From Asterias rubens (taxonomy: Eukaryota; Echinodermata; Asteroidea; Forcipulatida; Asteriidae), in assembly GCF_902459465.1 (NCBI RefSeq), contig NC_047066.1:6050377-6114376 (forward strand): DNA of 64,000 bases, given 5' to 3'. Below are positions 44,366 through 55,541 of this stretch, one piece after another. Below the pieces are notes generated by a model that worked only from the letters and a program-made list of their open reading frames with translations, had not been told where the DNA came from and did no database searches. The stretch's first letter is position 1, and the number at the start of each line of letters is the position of its first letter. The position numbers and the translations under genes are program-made.

Positions 44366-46526
44366 TCAACATTTGAGACCAGTGGCTTCACAACTGACTG
44401 TCCATAACTCTTTGGCGATCTCGTCATCTTGAGCAAATGGCGACGGTTCATACTCCGCGCAGTTATCAAAGTACTTCCCGGAGAGTTCAGCCACCGATTC
44501 ATCCAGAGCGCAATGGAGCGTAGTCTGCGCTCCAGCTGTCTCGTCGATAAATACCATCCTGTATACATTGTAAAAGTAAAAAATGTGTAGTGATAAGTTT
44601 ATGGTTCAAGAAAGAATTGAAGAATCCGTTAAATTCTACAAAGAAATACGATGTAGCCAGCAACTTTCTGTTTCATGTAAGAAACTACCTTTAAATTCTT
44701 AACAATAACACTTACCACATTAATGGAGAAAACACATAGTACAATGCACCCTGTATAGGCGATAAGTTGCCCATGGTAGTTTTCCAAATCGGTGTATAAA
44801 TTGCCCCTGGGTGGTTGGAGGTGGAAATCAGCCCACTAGCCTTCTCTCGTCTCGCCAACTCTCGGGCGAAGAGGACATTTGCGAGTTTGCTAATATCGTA
44901 GTCCTTAAGGTGTGGATACAGGAAGCTCGCTACATTCGGGTCTTCTCGGGTCATGTTCGGCTCTGGGGCAAAGCCTTGAGCCATGGAAGATACAGTAACG
45001 ACCCGCTTGAGGGCGCTTTTCTTCAGCAAGTCCAGGAGGAGATTTGTGAGAAGAAAGTGACCGAAGTGGTTGGTGCCGAAGACAAAATCAAAATTTTCCT
45101 TGGTAACAGCGCCTGCTTTCATGGCAGCAACACCTGGAACCAGAAAACAAAAAAGCAGATGCATATTATTTAAAAGGGTATTAATTTAACAATACAAAAG
45201 AAGGGGATTATGAGCAACTGGAGATGTACACCCACTAGTGTGGTCTAGAACAATTTTAAATTAAACAAACTTTGTCGACAGTAATATTTAGAAGTTGCCG
45301 ACATTGTTTCAAGTACCACTGTGCCTACCTGCATTATTAATTAGTATATCTAGTCTGTCTTCTGTTTCAATGATCTGTTGGGCGAACTCTCGGACCGACT
45401 GCAAGCTGGACAGATCGAGATGACGGACCACAACCTCCGAGTTACCCGTACTACTCTTGATGTCCTTCGCTACGTCTTCGGCCTTCTGTAGATTGCGGCA
45501 GGCGAGGATGACCCGAGCTCCTCGCCGAGCCAAGTCCAAAGCTGTCGTCTTACCGATGCCAGAGTTACCTCCTTTTGAAAGAAGCGGGGAAACAGGGAGA
45601 GAGAAACAAACAAACAATCAAAACATATTAAAGTAAAATTTTCAAGTCGATCATATTGATCAATTTTGGCTTAAGTCGATCAATAATTAACAAAACATTT
45701 AAACAATGTAACTTACCAACGCAATGGCACCTCACTCGATACATATGGATGGTATGGAGATTCTGTTCCCCAGACAAGTTTTACGAATGAGTGGCTTGAG
45801 CTATGGCTTGACTGCACATGAACGAGCGTTGAAGTGCTGCACGCTCAGTGGAAGCCGCAGCCACAGCCGGAGCCGCCACGGCCTCATAGCCAAGTCTTCC
45901 CAATGGTCTTCCAAAACACAATTTACACGTCTGCCCGCTATCTCCATGCTCAGACCAGTCTACCAGTCCTGATCAGTCATATAGTCCAAGTGTCCAGCTT
46001 AGTGGATATTTTAAAGATCTTGAACAACGTTGGTCCTTTGAAAACATGTTCATTGTGAATTAATATAAAAACAGCATGTGCTAGAGTTGCTCAACTTTGG
46101 GTATTTACCGGTCAATGGCGAAACATCGACTTGGTATGTTGGTCCGGAGAGACTGGGCAAGTCAATGAATGTTTTTCATGTTCCGGAAAGTAATTCGGGC
46201 TACGATATCGGCGACTACAAACAGAATCGTGTGGGGCATCGGAAGTAAAGGGTTGGCCATATATACCGCCAACTTGTTCATTGCATGCCCCGATTACATT
46301 CTAACACGTAACTCACAGCCCGTGTTCACTGCGTGTGCCACACGGAGCACTGTGCTATTGCGCTGATTACGTAGGGAGGCCTACCTGTTACGATCACCGT
46401 TTTCCCGTCGAGTACCACATCACTGGTGAAATACCGTCTGCTAGCAATTATCTGCCAATAATAAACCCCGTACAACGCTACCAAAATCGGCAGCACCCAC
46501 TTGATGGTTGCGGACAGGCAAGCCAT
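44366..46526 (-). CDS. SDR6: retinol dehydrogenase-like short-chain dehydrogenase
   Basis: Exons are 46385-46526, 45329-45571, 44716-45133 and 44366-44558, 331 aa. Motifs are TGGNSGIG, ACRN, NNAG, TVSS, YDISK, NHPGAIYTP; the tail ends GLKC. Exon 4 has DDEIAKELW where the others have DDELAKELW. The promoter has a TATTTATAA box about 195 bp from the ATG without intervening insertions, so this copy is the cleanest guide to the ancestral promoter. Intron 1 shares the ATTCTGTTCCCCAGACAAG and AAGCCGCAGCCACAGCCGG blocks with SDR4. A family B MITE begins 13 bp after the stop codon. Confidence 0.93.
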
Positions 46527-46704
46527 CGTAAACACCAGCTATTCGAGAGGCTTTTACTTTTTTTATATAATGTTGAGTTACCAGAAATCCGGCGTGCAGC
46601 TTTTAGCACTCGAATAGCAACATGCAGTGTTCCATAGTGGTATACTCGTGCACAGTCTATATAACGTATTATTACGCAACCTAATGTTTGCATCTCGCGA
46701 ACAG

Positions 46705-46745
46705 TCGAGTTTGCCGAGTTATAAATAGCGGTGCGGATTCGTTTG
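46705..46745 (-). promoter_or_regulatory. SDR6 core promoter (TTATAA-type TATA box)
   Basis: Minus strand CCGCACCGCTATTTATAACT followed by CGGCAAACTCGAC, the third copy of the SDR4/5 block and the least interrupted. Confidence 0.6.
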
Positions 46746-46884
46746 CCTGTACAGTCGATAGTTATCAAGGTCGCTGTGACCATTGAGGAACACCATGGCC
46801 GGGCAGCTAATATTATTCTCCCCCAAACGACATTGCAATGATTTGGTAAAAGAGCAGGCCAATTTCATTATGATGTAATTTTGA

Positions 46885-47150
46885 CGGAATGAGTCGGTGT
46901 CGCATGCAATTATGTCCTCTATGCAATACTATCCGGAGGACATAATGGCATATGCAATAATGTTCGCCGGACAGTTTTGCATTATGCAGTTGTGTCCGCC
47001 CCGTGCAAAACCGTCATTGAGGTAAATTAAACGCCCTTGGTCGACAGAACACATTCGCGATTCTCTTTTTACAAGCTTAGTGCATATCATGAATGACATG
47101 GGAAATGTTCGGTCGTTGGGTATTCGCTGCAATCATAAAATACATGAATA
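46885..47150. repeat. TGCATATGCA / GTCCG repeat, copy 2 (inverted relative to 18150)
   Basis: GTCGCATGCAATTATGTCC, ATGCAATACTATCCGGAGG, GGCATATGCAATAATGTTCG, CATTATGCAGTTGTGTCCGC, then a shared block AATTAAACGCCCTTGGTCGA and TCATGAATGACATGGGAAAT. It matches copy 1 in reverse complement over most of its length. Confidence 0.75.
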
Positions 47151-48593
47151 TTCATGCTGCATCTGACACCGGTTTTGACGGAAAGGGGAAACACGTGTTG
47201 CAATGTCGTCTGGGAAAAAAACAATTCGCGGCCGGGCCGGCCGGGCACCTCCATGGGAAGAAATCTATAGGAGTTCGAACGACCTATGTGGTCATAGATG
47301 CCTTGCTCTTTGCTGGGACTTAGAACTATCATCTCCAGGCGTAGACTGCTCGCTGATGACCTCTTTATAAAAGGAACGTTGTTAGAGAGGACAGTAAAAC
47401 AACGGAACATAAAGTGGAAATGCGATTTGGGACTTAAGAATGTTTTATTATAAAGTATAACTTTCCTCTAAATGGTAATGCTACAGGTTCGCTACACATT
47501 TCAAGGACGTTTAAATTAAAACATCGTTGGGTCATTTATATTTTATAAGCCAATGAGGGTTGCTTTCCTCTCAATTTTGAGAAAAAAACTTTGAGATAGT
47601 CCGCTTGGTATGTGTTGTTTCTTGCACGTTCAAACCATAGATGTTTTTATTCCACCGTGGATTGTAGGGAATATCATAAATGTGCTCGTCGAAATCATTG
47701 ATGGAAAGTAAACCGTTGATTCGGTGTTGTTCTCACTGTGTTTCAGCCTAAAGCTCGTGGTTGGCTCGTTTAATTTTTATATGTTGAAACCTTATAATGG
47801 ATTGGAAAATAATTGGTCTAGTTGGCAAATTATAGTGTTCAAAAAAACTTGTCAAGCCGTTGCTTTTATGTAAATTTTTCATCAGTTTGTTCAGTGTGCG
47901 TTTTGTTCATGCGAAACCTTTAGTTGAATTTGAATATTATTGTCTTACTGTAGATTGTCACTGATGTTTCTATAAGTCTCAGTAGACTACTTGACATTCC
48001 TTGCAGAAACAAGATGGCTGCGATAATACAACCACATTTAGGCCAATGGTTATATAGTAAATGCTCCATACACAAAACAAACAGCAAACACGATGACATT
48101 GCAAACTGACTTTTACTGAATACAATTCGCATGTAATAATTTACATGCAAAAACAATCAATGTCTTCACACAATGATCTCCGTAGATCTGTACAATATGA
48201 ACTATTCTTGTACTGGTCGACATGATATTTGTAGTTGTTAAAGCCGTTAAACTATGACTTTGGGACCGCAGATAATGCATTAAACCATCACATTTCAACC
48301 CCAACCACTGATAGCAATAATACAAACTCCCTCCACTGTTTCCACGAGGAGAATAGTCTCGAATCGGGACGCTGGTTTTTGTATAGTCGCCGGTAGAGGG
48401 CGCAACATGAGCTGGCTCGAGGGACTTGGCAAGACTACGAATCTGGATCAAAACAAAATGTCGACGTATACACAAGCGTGTTTTTTAATTTGTTCATAAG
48501 TACCCAAGACAATTTATCCAATCTGATTGGTCGAGAGGGGTTCACGTGGCCATATACAAAATACGTAGTGGTGGATGCCAACTTATTACAAAA
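47151..48593. other. Intergenic interval between SDR6 and the SDR7 3' element
   Basis: No exon is supported. 47985-48600 is the third copy of the duplicated intergenic DNA (ACTTGACATTCCTTGCAGAA, TTCACGTGGCCATATACAAA). GGCCGGGCCGGCCGGGC at 47230 is a short GC palindrome. Confidence 0.5.
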
Positions 48594-49408
48594 CTTAAGA
48601 GTCAGTTCAGGTAAATAATTGACATACTTGCTCACGGTAAAAAAATGATTTTTTTAAATACTTTGTGGGTGGAAGGGCCTTTGGATGCAAGTAAACAAAA
48701 TTGCATTTTCAATTCCATTACGGCTCATTTTGCTTTTTGGCCATTTTAGGCCGATTTTGGGGTCTGAAAAACTGGTTTTTAGCTCATATTTACAACTCCA
48801 CCCCACCAAAATGCAAATTTTTTTCAAAAAACCTTGTATATCACTACAAAGTATCATCCTTGGCCTTCCTTGAGAAAAAAAATTATTGCTTTGAATATCA
48901 CCCTTGTGCCATTTTTGCATCGTTTATTACAGTATGTTTTTAGAACTTGCAAAATCGCCATTTTAACCCTATTTTTGGACCCCAAAATGTCAACTTGCCA
49001 GGGGTTTCAGAAAATTTTCCTTTCGGCTGTGGTTAGGGCCAACATTGGTATTCTCATATCTGGTGAGACAAACTTGGGCAATTGTATCCTGCAATTGTAA
49101 ACTAGACTTTTTTCCCCGTAACGTGAAAAAATGCCTTTTTAAGGGTTATTTCACATAATATTGACATATGTGTCCATATTTAAAAAGAAATGAATATTTT
49201 TTTAATCCTTTGTGGATGGTAGGGACTTGGGTCCAAATAAAACAAAAAACGAAATGAGCCGTAACCATGGCAACGGGCTATATATGGAATTGAAAATGCA
49301 ATTTTGTTTACTTGCACCCCAAGGCCCTTCCACCTACAAAGTATCAACAAAATTCATTTTTTGACCGTGAGCAAGTATGTCAATTATTTACCTGAACTGA
49401 CTCTTAAG
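48594..49408. mobile_element. 815-bp TTAA element with about 130-bp inverted repeats, abutting SDR7 stop
   Basis: TTAA flanks GAGTCAGTTCAGGTAAATAA at left and its complement at right. The inverted repeats continue through TTGACATACTTGCTCACGGT, TACTTTGTGGGTGGAAGGGC and AATTGCATTTTCAATTCCAT. The middle (about 500 bp, TTTTGG-rich) carries no transposase-like frame. It ends 18 bp from the SDR7 stop codon. Confidence 0.9.
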
Positions 49409-49426
49409 TATTAAGACAAACGAATA

Positions 49427-52154
49427 TCAATATTTGAGACCAGTAGCTTCACAACTGACTGTCCATAACTCCTTAGCGAGCTCGTCGTCTTGAGCGAATG
49501 GCGACGGTTCATACTCCGCGCAGTTATCAAAGTACTTCCCAGAGAGTTTGGCCACCGATTCATCCAGAGCGCAATGGAGCGTAGTCTGCGCTCCAGCCGT
49601 CTCGTCGATGAGCAGAGCCCTGTGGGAAAAGTTGTTCAAGTTATTCAAGTCTTATCAATATGGTTTTTCTATCACTATACATGCACCTTTATGGTTTGTA
49701 AGATCATCACTAATAAAACAATGGCTAAAAACATAAAAAATTCGATTGATTGATCAAACACAATCCACACTAACACATCTAATCGTTAAAAAAAAGTATT
49801 ATTTACCGCATGAACGGAAACAGGGCATAGTACACCATTCTTGATATTGACCCACTTGAAAAGCTGCTTTTCCATAGCGGTGATAAAATAACCCCGGGGT
49901 GAAGGGAGACAGAAACAAACCCGCTAGATGCCTCTCGCCTTGCCAACTCCCGGGCGAAGAGTGTGTTCGCAAGCTTACTTATCGCGTATTCCCGCAAGTG
50001 CGGATACAGGAAATTTCCAACGGCCGAGTCTTCCCGAGTCATATTCGGCTTTGGCGATACTGTGTGGAAACAGGACGACACCACGATGACTCGTTTGAGG
50101 GCGCTCTTTTTAAGTAGATCAAGGAGAAGGTTTGTGAGGAGGAAGTGACCGAAGTGGTTGGTGCCGAAGACGTAGTCAAAGTTATCCCGTGTGACGGTCC
50201 CGGGAGGGACATAGGCAACACCTAGATGTACGAATCACAAATGTTACCTTATGAATTAAAGGCTCTTTACGCTATTGTTTATAACCCCAAATTAACAATT
50301 AATATTAATATTTTAAACTTTGTAATTAGTAAAACTGCAGTTTTTTGTGCACAAGCCTATGTAGAATGTGTTTTCTAAAAACGTAATTGGGTATGAGTCC
50401 ATGAGTCAACTACCTAAAGGGTCAGACCATGTTGATCGGGCCGGCTGAAGACAGAACGTAAAGGGTTTCACTTGTTTTTGCAAAAAAAAAATCGAGTTAC
50501 TAACGAATATGTTTTCGGTCTAATGGCTGCAGACAACAAAAGGGGACTTTTGGGACACTTGGTGGCAGCAGACTTACCATATAAAACCCATTGTTCTTGG
50601 TAATGTGTGCATGCTTAGAACTACGTTAACAGTGGACATATACCTGCATTATTTATTAGTATATCTAGCCTGTCTTCAGTTTCAATGATCTGTTGGGCGA
50701 ACTCTCTGACCGACTGCAAGCTGGACAGATCGAGATGACGGACCACAACATCCGAGTTACCCGTACTACTCTTGATGTCCTTCGCTACGTCTTCGGCCTT
50801 CTGTAGATTGAGACAGGCGAGGATGACCCGAGCTCCTCGCTGGGCCAAATCCAATGCCGTCACCCGACCGATACCGGAGTCGGACCCTTCAAGATTTCAA
50901 AACAAAACCAAGCAACCATGTCTTTACCTCATTTCAAAAGGGTTGGGGTACATTTTGTAGGACACAACACAAAATATCCACTGATTTACCCTAACCTAAA
51001 ACAGTTTGAAGACAATGATGTTAGAAAGCTTCCCTTAAATATTTCTTGCTGATGTGCCGTAGCTTTTGAGAAACGAGTCTCAGGAGACGAAATTTATTGT
51101 TAGAATGTACAACGTACATTATTTTTATAGTACCGAAGTTTACGCAACTCTCGTGAAAACATCACTCTGTGATTTTCACTTTTGTTTTCTTTCTAAAACA
51201 CTTGACGACTAATGAAGCTAAAACTTCTACATATTACACACATCTTCATTCACAATGAGTAAGGATTCATGTTTATGGCCAACGAAAAGTGTATAAAAAA
51301 AAACCTTGTAGTTCGGAACATTAAAATTCCGTTAAAAAAAAATAGTTTCGTGCTTTTGAACTAGAACCAGAACACTCCAATGGAGCTGCTCAAACAAAAA
51401 CAACAAAATTAACAATAATACATTCTCTGCTAAGCAATAATAAACAGGGTATGGGTCTACCCTCAGTCACAGATGAGACAAGGTTTTGGGTTGGTCCAGT
51501 AAGCACTATTGCTTTACCTGCTTACTAGTTTGTGTGCCAAGGCAGATCTGTGAATTTGGGCACTGGACCAAATTTCATAAAATATGTAAGCAGCCGTTTT
51601 GTGCTCTTGGAGCATAAAGCATAATGTCTATATTTCATAAAGCTGTTTATACCGTAAGAAAGGGTAAAATCTTTGCTAACCCGCGATTGGCACATCAGTG
51701 ACGTATCAAAGCAAGGTGAAGATGCAATTTTCTGTTAGCCTGAGATTTCCACGGTGAAATACGCTTTAAAATAAGCACATAATTGCTACTGGGCACAGTA
51801 AGCACAAAACTGTGCTATGCGGTAAATAGCTTTATGAAATTGGGCCCCGATGAATAAAACAACACCAGCACGCCTTGCTCTTTCCTTCTGTTTAAACCAT
51901 TAACAATTATCAACAACTGTAAGTTTAATCCATTAAGAAAATTAGCAACTCATAAAAATGTAACCGTATATATTTCACGGCTGTCTTCAAAACGTACCTG
52001 TGATTAATACTGTCTTCCCTTTAAGAACCGGATCGCTTGTGCAATACCTACGATTGGCGAGGTGTCTCTTGTACCAATGTCCATACAGTACGCCAACCAC
52101 AATGCATGCGATGGCAACTATGCCTTTCAATATCATACCAGCTAGAAAATCCAT
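49427..52154 (-). CDS. SDR7: divergent retinol dehydrogenase-like SDR with altered cofactor motif
   Basis: Exons are 51998-52154, 50644-50886, 49807-50221 and 49427-49619, 335 aa. The anchor is different from SDR3-6 (MILKGIVAIACIVVGVLYG). The glycine motif is TGSDSGIG. The normally fixed ACRN is ACLN: codon 50810-50812 reads CTC where every other copy has CGC. That Arg position in this SDR subgroup commonly helps bind the NADP(H) 2'-phosphate, so cofactor preference may differ (inference). Exon 3 has INNAGVAYVPPGTVTRDN, VVSS, YAISK and SLHPGVILSP; the tail ends GLKY. The frame is intact and the catalytic Ser/Tyr/Lys are present, so it is a gene and not a relic. Confidence 0.92.
51566..51847. 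mobile_element. AGAGCTGCTTA-family foldback MITE, long divergent copy (SDR7 intron 1)
   Basis: GGACCAAATTTCATAAAATAT at left and AGCTTTATGAAATTGGGCCC at right; interior TTTGTGCTCTTGGAGCATAAAGC and TGGGCACAGTAAGCACAAAACTG. Confidence 0.6.
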
Positions 52155-52506
52155 AATGGCTCGCAAAAACTTAACTGTAGGAAGGAAGGCTTAGTATGAA
52201 GTAAGTAACAAGAGTCACGCATGGAGACAAGACGTGTACAGTCGAAGTGTTGATGGCATAACCAACTATCGTTTAGATTAATTCTGTAGTCATTACCGAA
52301 AAGAGGTTGCATGGTTCATTATACGCTTTTTCATAAGGTCAAATAATTGATTACCCCCAGCAGCTTATCAAAGAGTCGACCTCGTCGCACTTGTCATGTT
52401 TCCTGGACCTGCGATATCACATCGTTATCGTAACTGGATTATCGGACCCATCAAGACCTATCAAGCATGCTACTCGAGTCTGTGCATTCAAATTATTATT
52501 ATTATA

Positions 52507-52579
52507 TTAAAGGTAGTTGAGATGCACCAAGTGAGAAGACTGGTCTTTGATTATTACCAATAGTGTCCAGTGTCTTTAA
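52507..52579. mobile_element. Right end of TTAA MITE family A
   Basis: GAGATGCACCAAGTGAGAAG and ATTACCAATAGTGTCCAGTG between TTAA at both sides; the rest is deleted. Confidence 0.7.
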
Positions 52580-52658
52580 AGCCATTTAAAAGCTGGCTTT
52601 TGACCTCATTAACAGTACACACTTGAGGGACATAGTTCATTGTCGTGTTCTTTGTACT

Positions 52659-53060
52659 TTAAGGGCACTTGCCAACTTTAGTAATTATTGTCAAAGACAA
52701 GTTTTCTCACTTGGTGTATCTCAACTATGCATAAAATAACAAACCTGTGAAAATTTGAGCTCAATTGGTCGTCGAAGTTGCGAGAGATTAGTGGAAGAAA
52801 AAAACAACCTCGTCGCACAAGTTGTGTGCTTTCATGCTTGAATTCAAGACCTCAGCTGAGGTCTCAAATTCAATTCAAATATCATAGTCAGAAATTACTT
52901 CTTTCTTTAAAACTACGTCACTTCATAATCAGAGGGAGCCCTTTCCTCACAATGTTATATACTATCAACAGCTCTCCATTGCTCGTGACCAAGTATGAGT
53001 TTTTGTGTTAACAATTATTGTGGGTATTACATTATAGCAAGCCTGTGCAGTGTTTTAAAG
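52659..53060. mobile_element. TTAA MITE family A, divergent copy
   Basis: TTTAAGGGCACTTGCCAACTT at left, ACCTCAGCTGAGGTCTCAAATT centre, GTGCAGTGTTTTAAA at right, with a TAATCAG insertion in the GTCACTTCA-AGAGGGAGCC block. Confidence 0.75.
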
Positions 53061-53219
53061 CTATGTTTTAATGCTTTGACCTCATTAGTCCAAATTTATT
53101 TTATTATCAAAAGCACTCTGTATGGGCTGTTTTGGATCTGACAGTTCACAATTACTATCAGCATACACTTGAGAGATATATTTCACCTTTGTACTTAATC
53201 ACACCATAAGGGTTTCACA

Positions 53220-53620
53220 ATTGTGTTTATAACACCCTTTACAAACATTCTGCCTTTTCATTGGTTTATTAGAGCGCGTCACATGATATGTCTTGGTTTT
53301 ACTAGAAACGGCGGCCGTGTGAAAGTGCATCGTTACGTCTGGGTACTGTCGAACGGCGTGCACTACCCAGACGTCTTTCTAACCACGTCGAACCCAATCA
53401 GTTGTGCTCTGTGTATCTGAAACGCGCGAACGAGCGTGACGTGTACAAGGATGATAAATAGTCTGTTGGGGGTGTTATAAAACAAATAGTGACTGCTTCC
53501 GAGTGCTATGGTTAAAACAACGACTCCCTCGGTGATCCCCGGACCGTTCCATTTTCCCGAAGCGCATGCTCCGGGGAAATCCTCGGGAGTCGTATTTTTA
53601 AGTCAATATTTGTTTAATAG
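53220..53620. mobile_element. Composite TTATAACACCC element plus foldback, second copy
   Basis: TTTATAACACCCTTTACAAA to GGGGGTGTTATAAAACAAAT, then GACTGCTTCCGAGTGCTATG through GACTCCCTCGGTGATC and GGGAGTCGTATTTTTAA. A hairpin GTCTGGGTA...TACCCAGAC lies at 53338-53375. It is the reverse arrangement of 4550-5056. Confidence 0.75.
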
Positions 53621-53914
53621 AAAGTGATAGTTCAACTTGAAAATCACTGTCTTTCCAAAAATAACATGATGTGAAACACAGCTGAAACAGTTTAAATTAA
53701 ATTTCTGAAGTAATTTCTTTAGTAAAAACAAAATGTTAAACTGTACAATACATTGTACTCGATAATGTAAGTAAAGCACTTTATAACATGCTTATAAATC
53801 TTGCAAAATAGTTATTAATGTGACCAACCGTCGTTTAACAAAGTACAAAGATTAGGGGAAATATATAGTTTAAGTCAGAGAATAGACTCTAAAGATTAAA
53901 TTCGTGACGACAAT

Positions 53915-55213
53915 GTACTCGCCTGCGGCTGGTGCATTCTATTAACGAATCTACACTTTCTCGTCCATTCTACTTAACCCTTCGGCTCGTGCATTCTATT
54001 CGCGAATCTATACTTTCTCGTCCATTCTCCTAACCAATCGGCTCGTTTGTTCTATTCACGAATCTACACTTTCTCGTCCATTCTCATTAACCCTTCGGCT
54101 CGTGCATTTCACGAATCTACACTTTCTAGTCCATTCTACTTAACCATTCGGCTTGTGCATTTCACGAATCTACACTTTCTCGTCCATTCTACTTAACCAT
54201 TCGGCTCGTTTATTCTATTCACGAATCTACACTTTCTCGTCCATTCTCCTAACCAATCGGCTCGTTTATTCTATTCACGAATCTACACTTTCTCGTCCAT
54301 TCTACTTAACCATTCGGCTTGTGCATTCTATTCGCGAATCTATACTTTCTCGTCCATTCTCCTAACCAATCGGCTCGTTTGTTCTATTCACGAATCTACA
54401 CTTTCTCGTCCATTCTCATTAACCCTTCGGCTCGTGCATTTCACGAATCTACACTTTCTAGTCCATTCTACTTAACCATTCGGCTTGTGCATTTCACGAA
54501 TCTACACTTTCTCGTCCATTCTACTTAACCATTCGGCTCGTTTATTCTATTCACGAATCTACACTTTCTCGTCCATTCTCCTAACCAATCGGCTCGTTTA
54601 TTCTATTCACGAATCTACACTTTCTCGTCCATTCTCCTAACCAATCGGCTCGTTTATTCTATTCACGAATCTACACTTTCTCGTCCATTCTACTTAACCA
54701 TTCGGCTCGTTTATTCTATCCACGAATCTACACTTTCTCGTCCATTCTCCTAACCAATCGGCTCGTTTATTCTATTCACGAATCTACACTTTCTCGTCCA
54801 TTCTTCGGCTTGTGCATTTCACGAATCTACACTTTCTCGTCCATTCTTCGGCTTGTGCATTTCACGAATCTACACTTTCTCGTCCATTCTCATTAACCCT
54901 TCGGCTCGTGCATTTCACGAATCTACACTTTCTCGTCCATTCTACTTAACCCTTCGGCTTGTGCATTTCACGAATCTACACTTTCTCGTCCATTCTACTT
55001 AACCCTTCGGCTTGTGCATTTCACGAATCTACACTTTCTCGTCCATTCTACTTAACCCTTCGGCTTGCGCATTTCACGAATCTACACTTTCTCGTCCATT
55101 CTACTTAACCATTCGGCTTGTGCATTTCACGAATCTACACTTTCTCGTCCATTCTACTTAACCATTCGGCTTGTGCATTTCACGAATCTACACTTTCTCG
55201 TCCATTCTCCTTT
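53915..55213. repeat. 1.3-kb satellite of 53-58-bp units with a 332-bp higher-order period
   Basis: About two dozen units share CACGAATCTACACTTTCTCG, TCCATTCT, CTTAACC and TTCGGCTYGT. Two unit lengths exist (53 bp with GTGCATTTCACG; about 57 bp with GTTTATTCTATTCACG). A rare pair of variants (CGCGAATCTATACTTTC and ACTTTCTAGTCC) occurs at 54001/54130 and again at 54333/54462, 332 bp apart, so a six-unit block was duplicated. It lies between SDR7 and SDR8. Confidence 0.95.
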
Positions 55214-55406
55214 ACATAATTATTGAATGAACAATAACACCCTAAGAGCTTCATATCGGAATATTTCCATTGCAACTAATTCCTGCTCAGCTCATTGTCA
55301 CATGGAGACAAAAATAAACAATGGTGCCAGACTTCATGAGGCAGAAGTGAAACTCTTTCTTCGTCCTGTTTTCATACGAGTAAACGATTTTATGAAGAGA
55401 GGTTGA

Positions 55407-55541
55407 TTTCACAAAGTTAATTTTAGGACTATAGTCCTTGGACTCTTAAGGAGTTATCAAACAACTTAAGGATGGTCCTATGTTACTCGTCCTAACTCGA
55501 GATAAAAGACGAGTATTAACTCTTTGCGAAATCCACCACAG
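55407..55541. mobile_element. TTAGGAC/GTCCTAA foldback repeat
   Basis: Starts GGTTGATTTCACAAAGTTAA and ends TCTTTGCGAAATCCACC, with TTAGGACTATAGTCCTTGG and CGTCCTAACTCGAGAT inside. Confidence 0.68.

Noticed and set aside
48113-48475. 120-codon minus-strand frame
   Set aside because: It lies in duplicated intergenic DNA; the paralogous stretches near 38.4 and 42.9 kb do not keep the frame open.
54153-54528. Two plus-strand frames with repeating peptides
   Set aside because: They are translation of the 53-58-bp satellite, with no start context or conservation.
53915-55213. Regularly spaced repeats resembling a CRISPR array
   Set aside because: The spacers are not unique; the whole unit repeats and the context is a eukaryotic genome.
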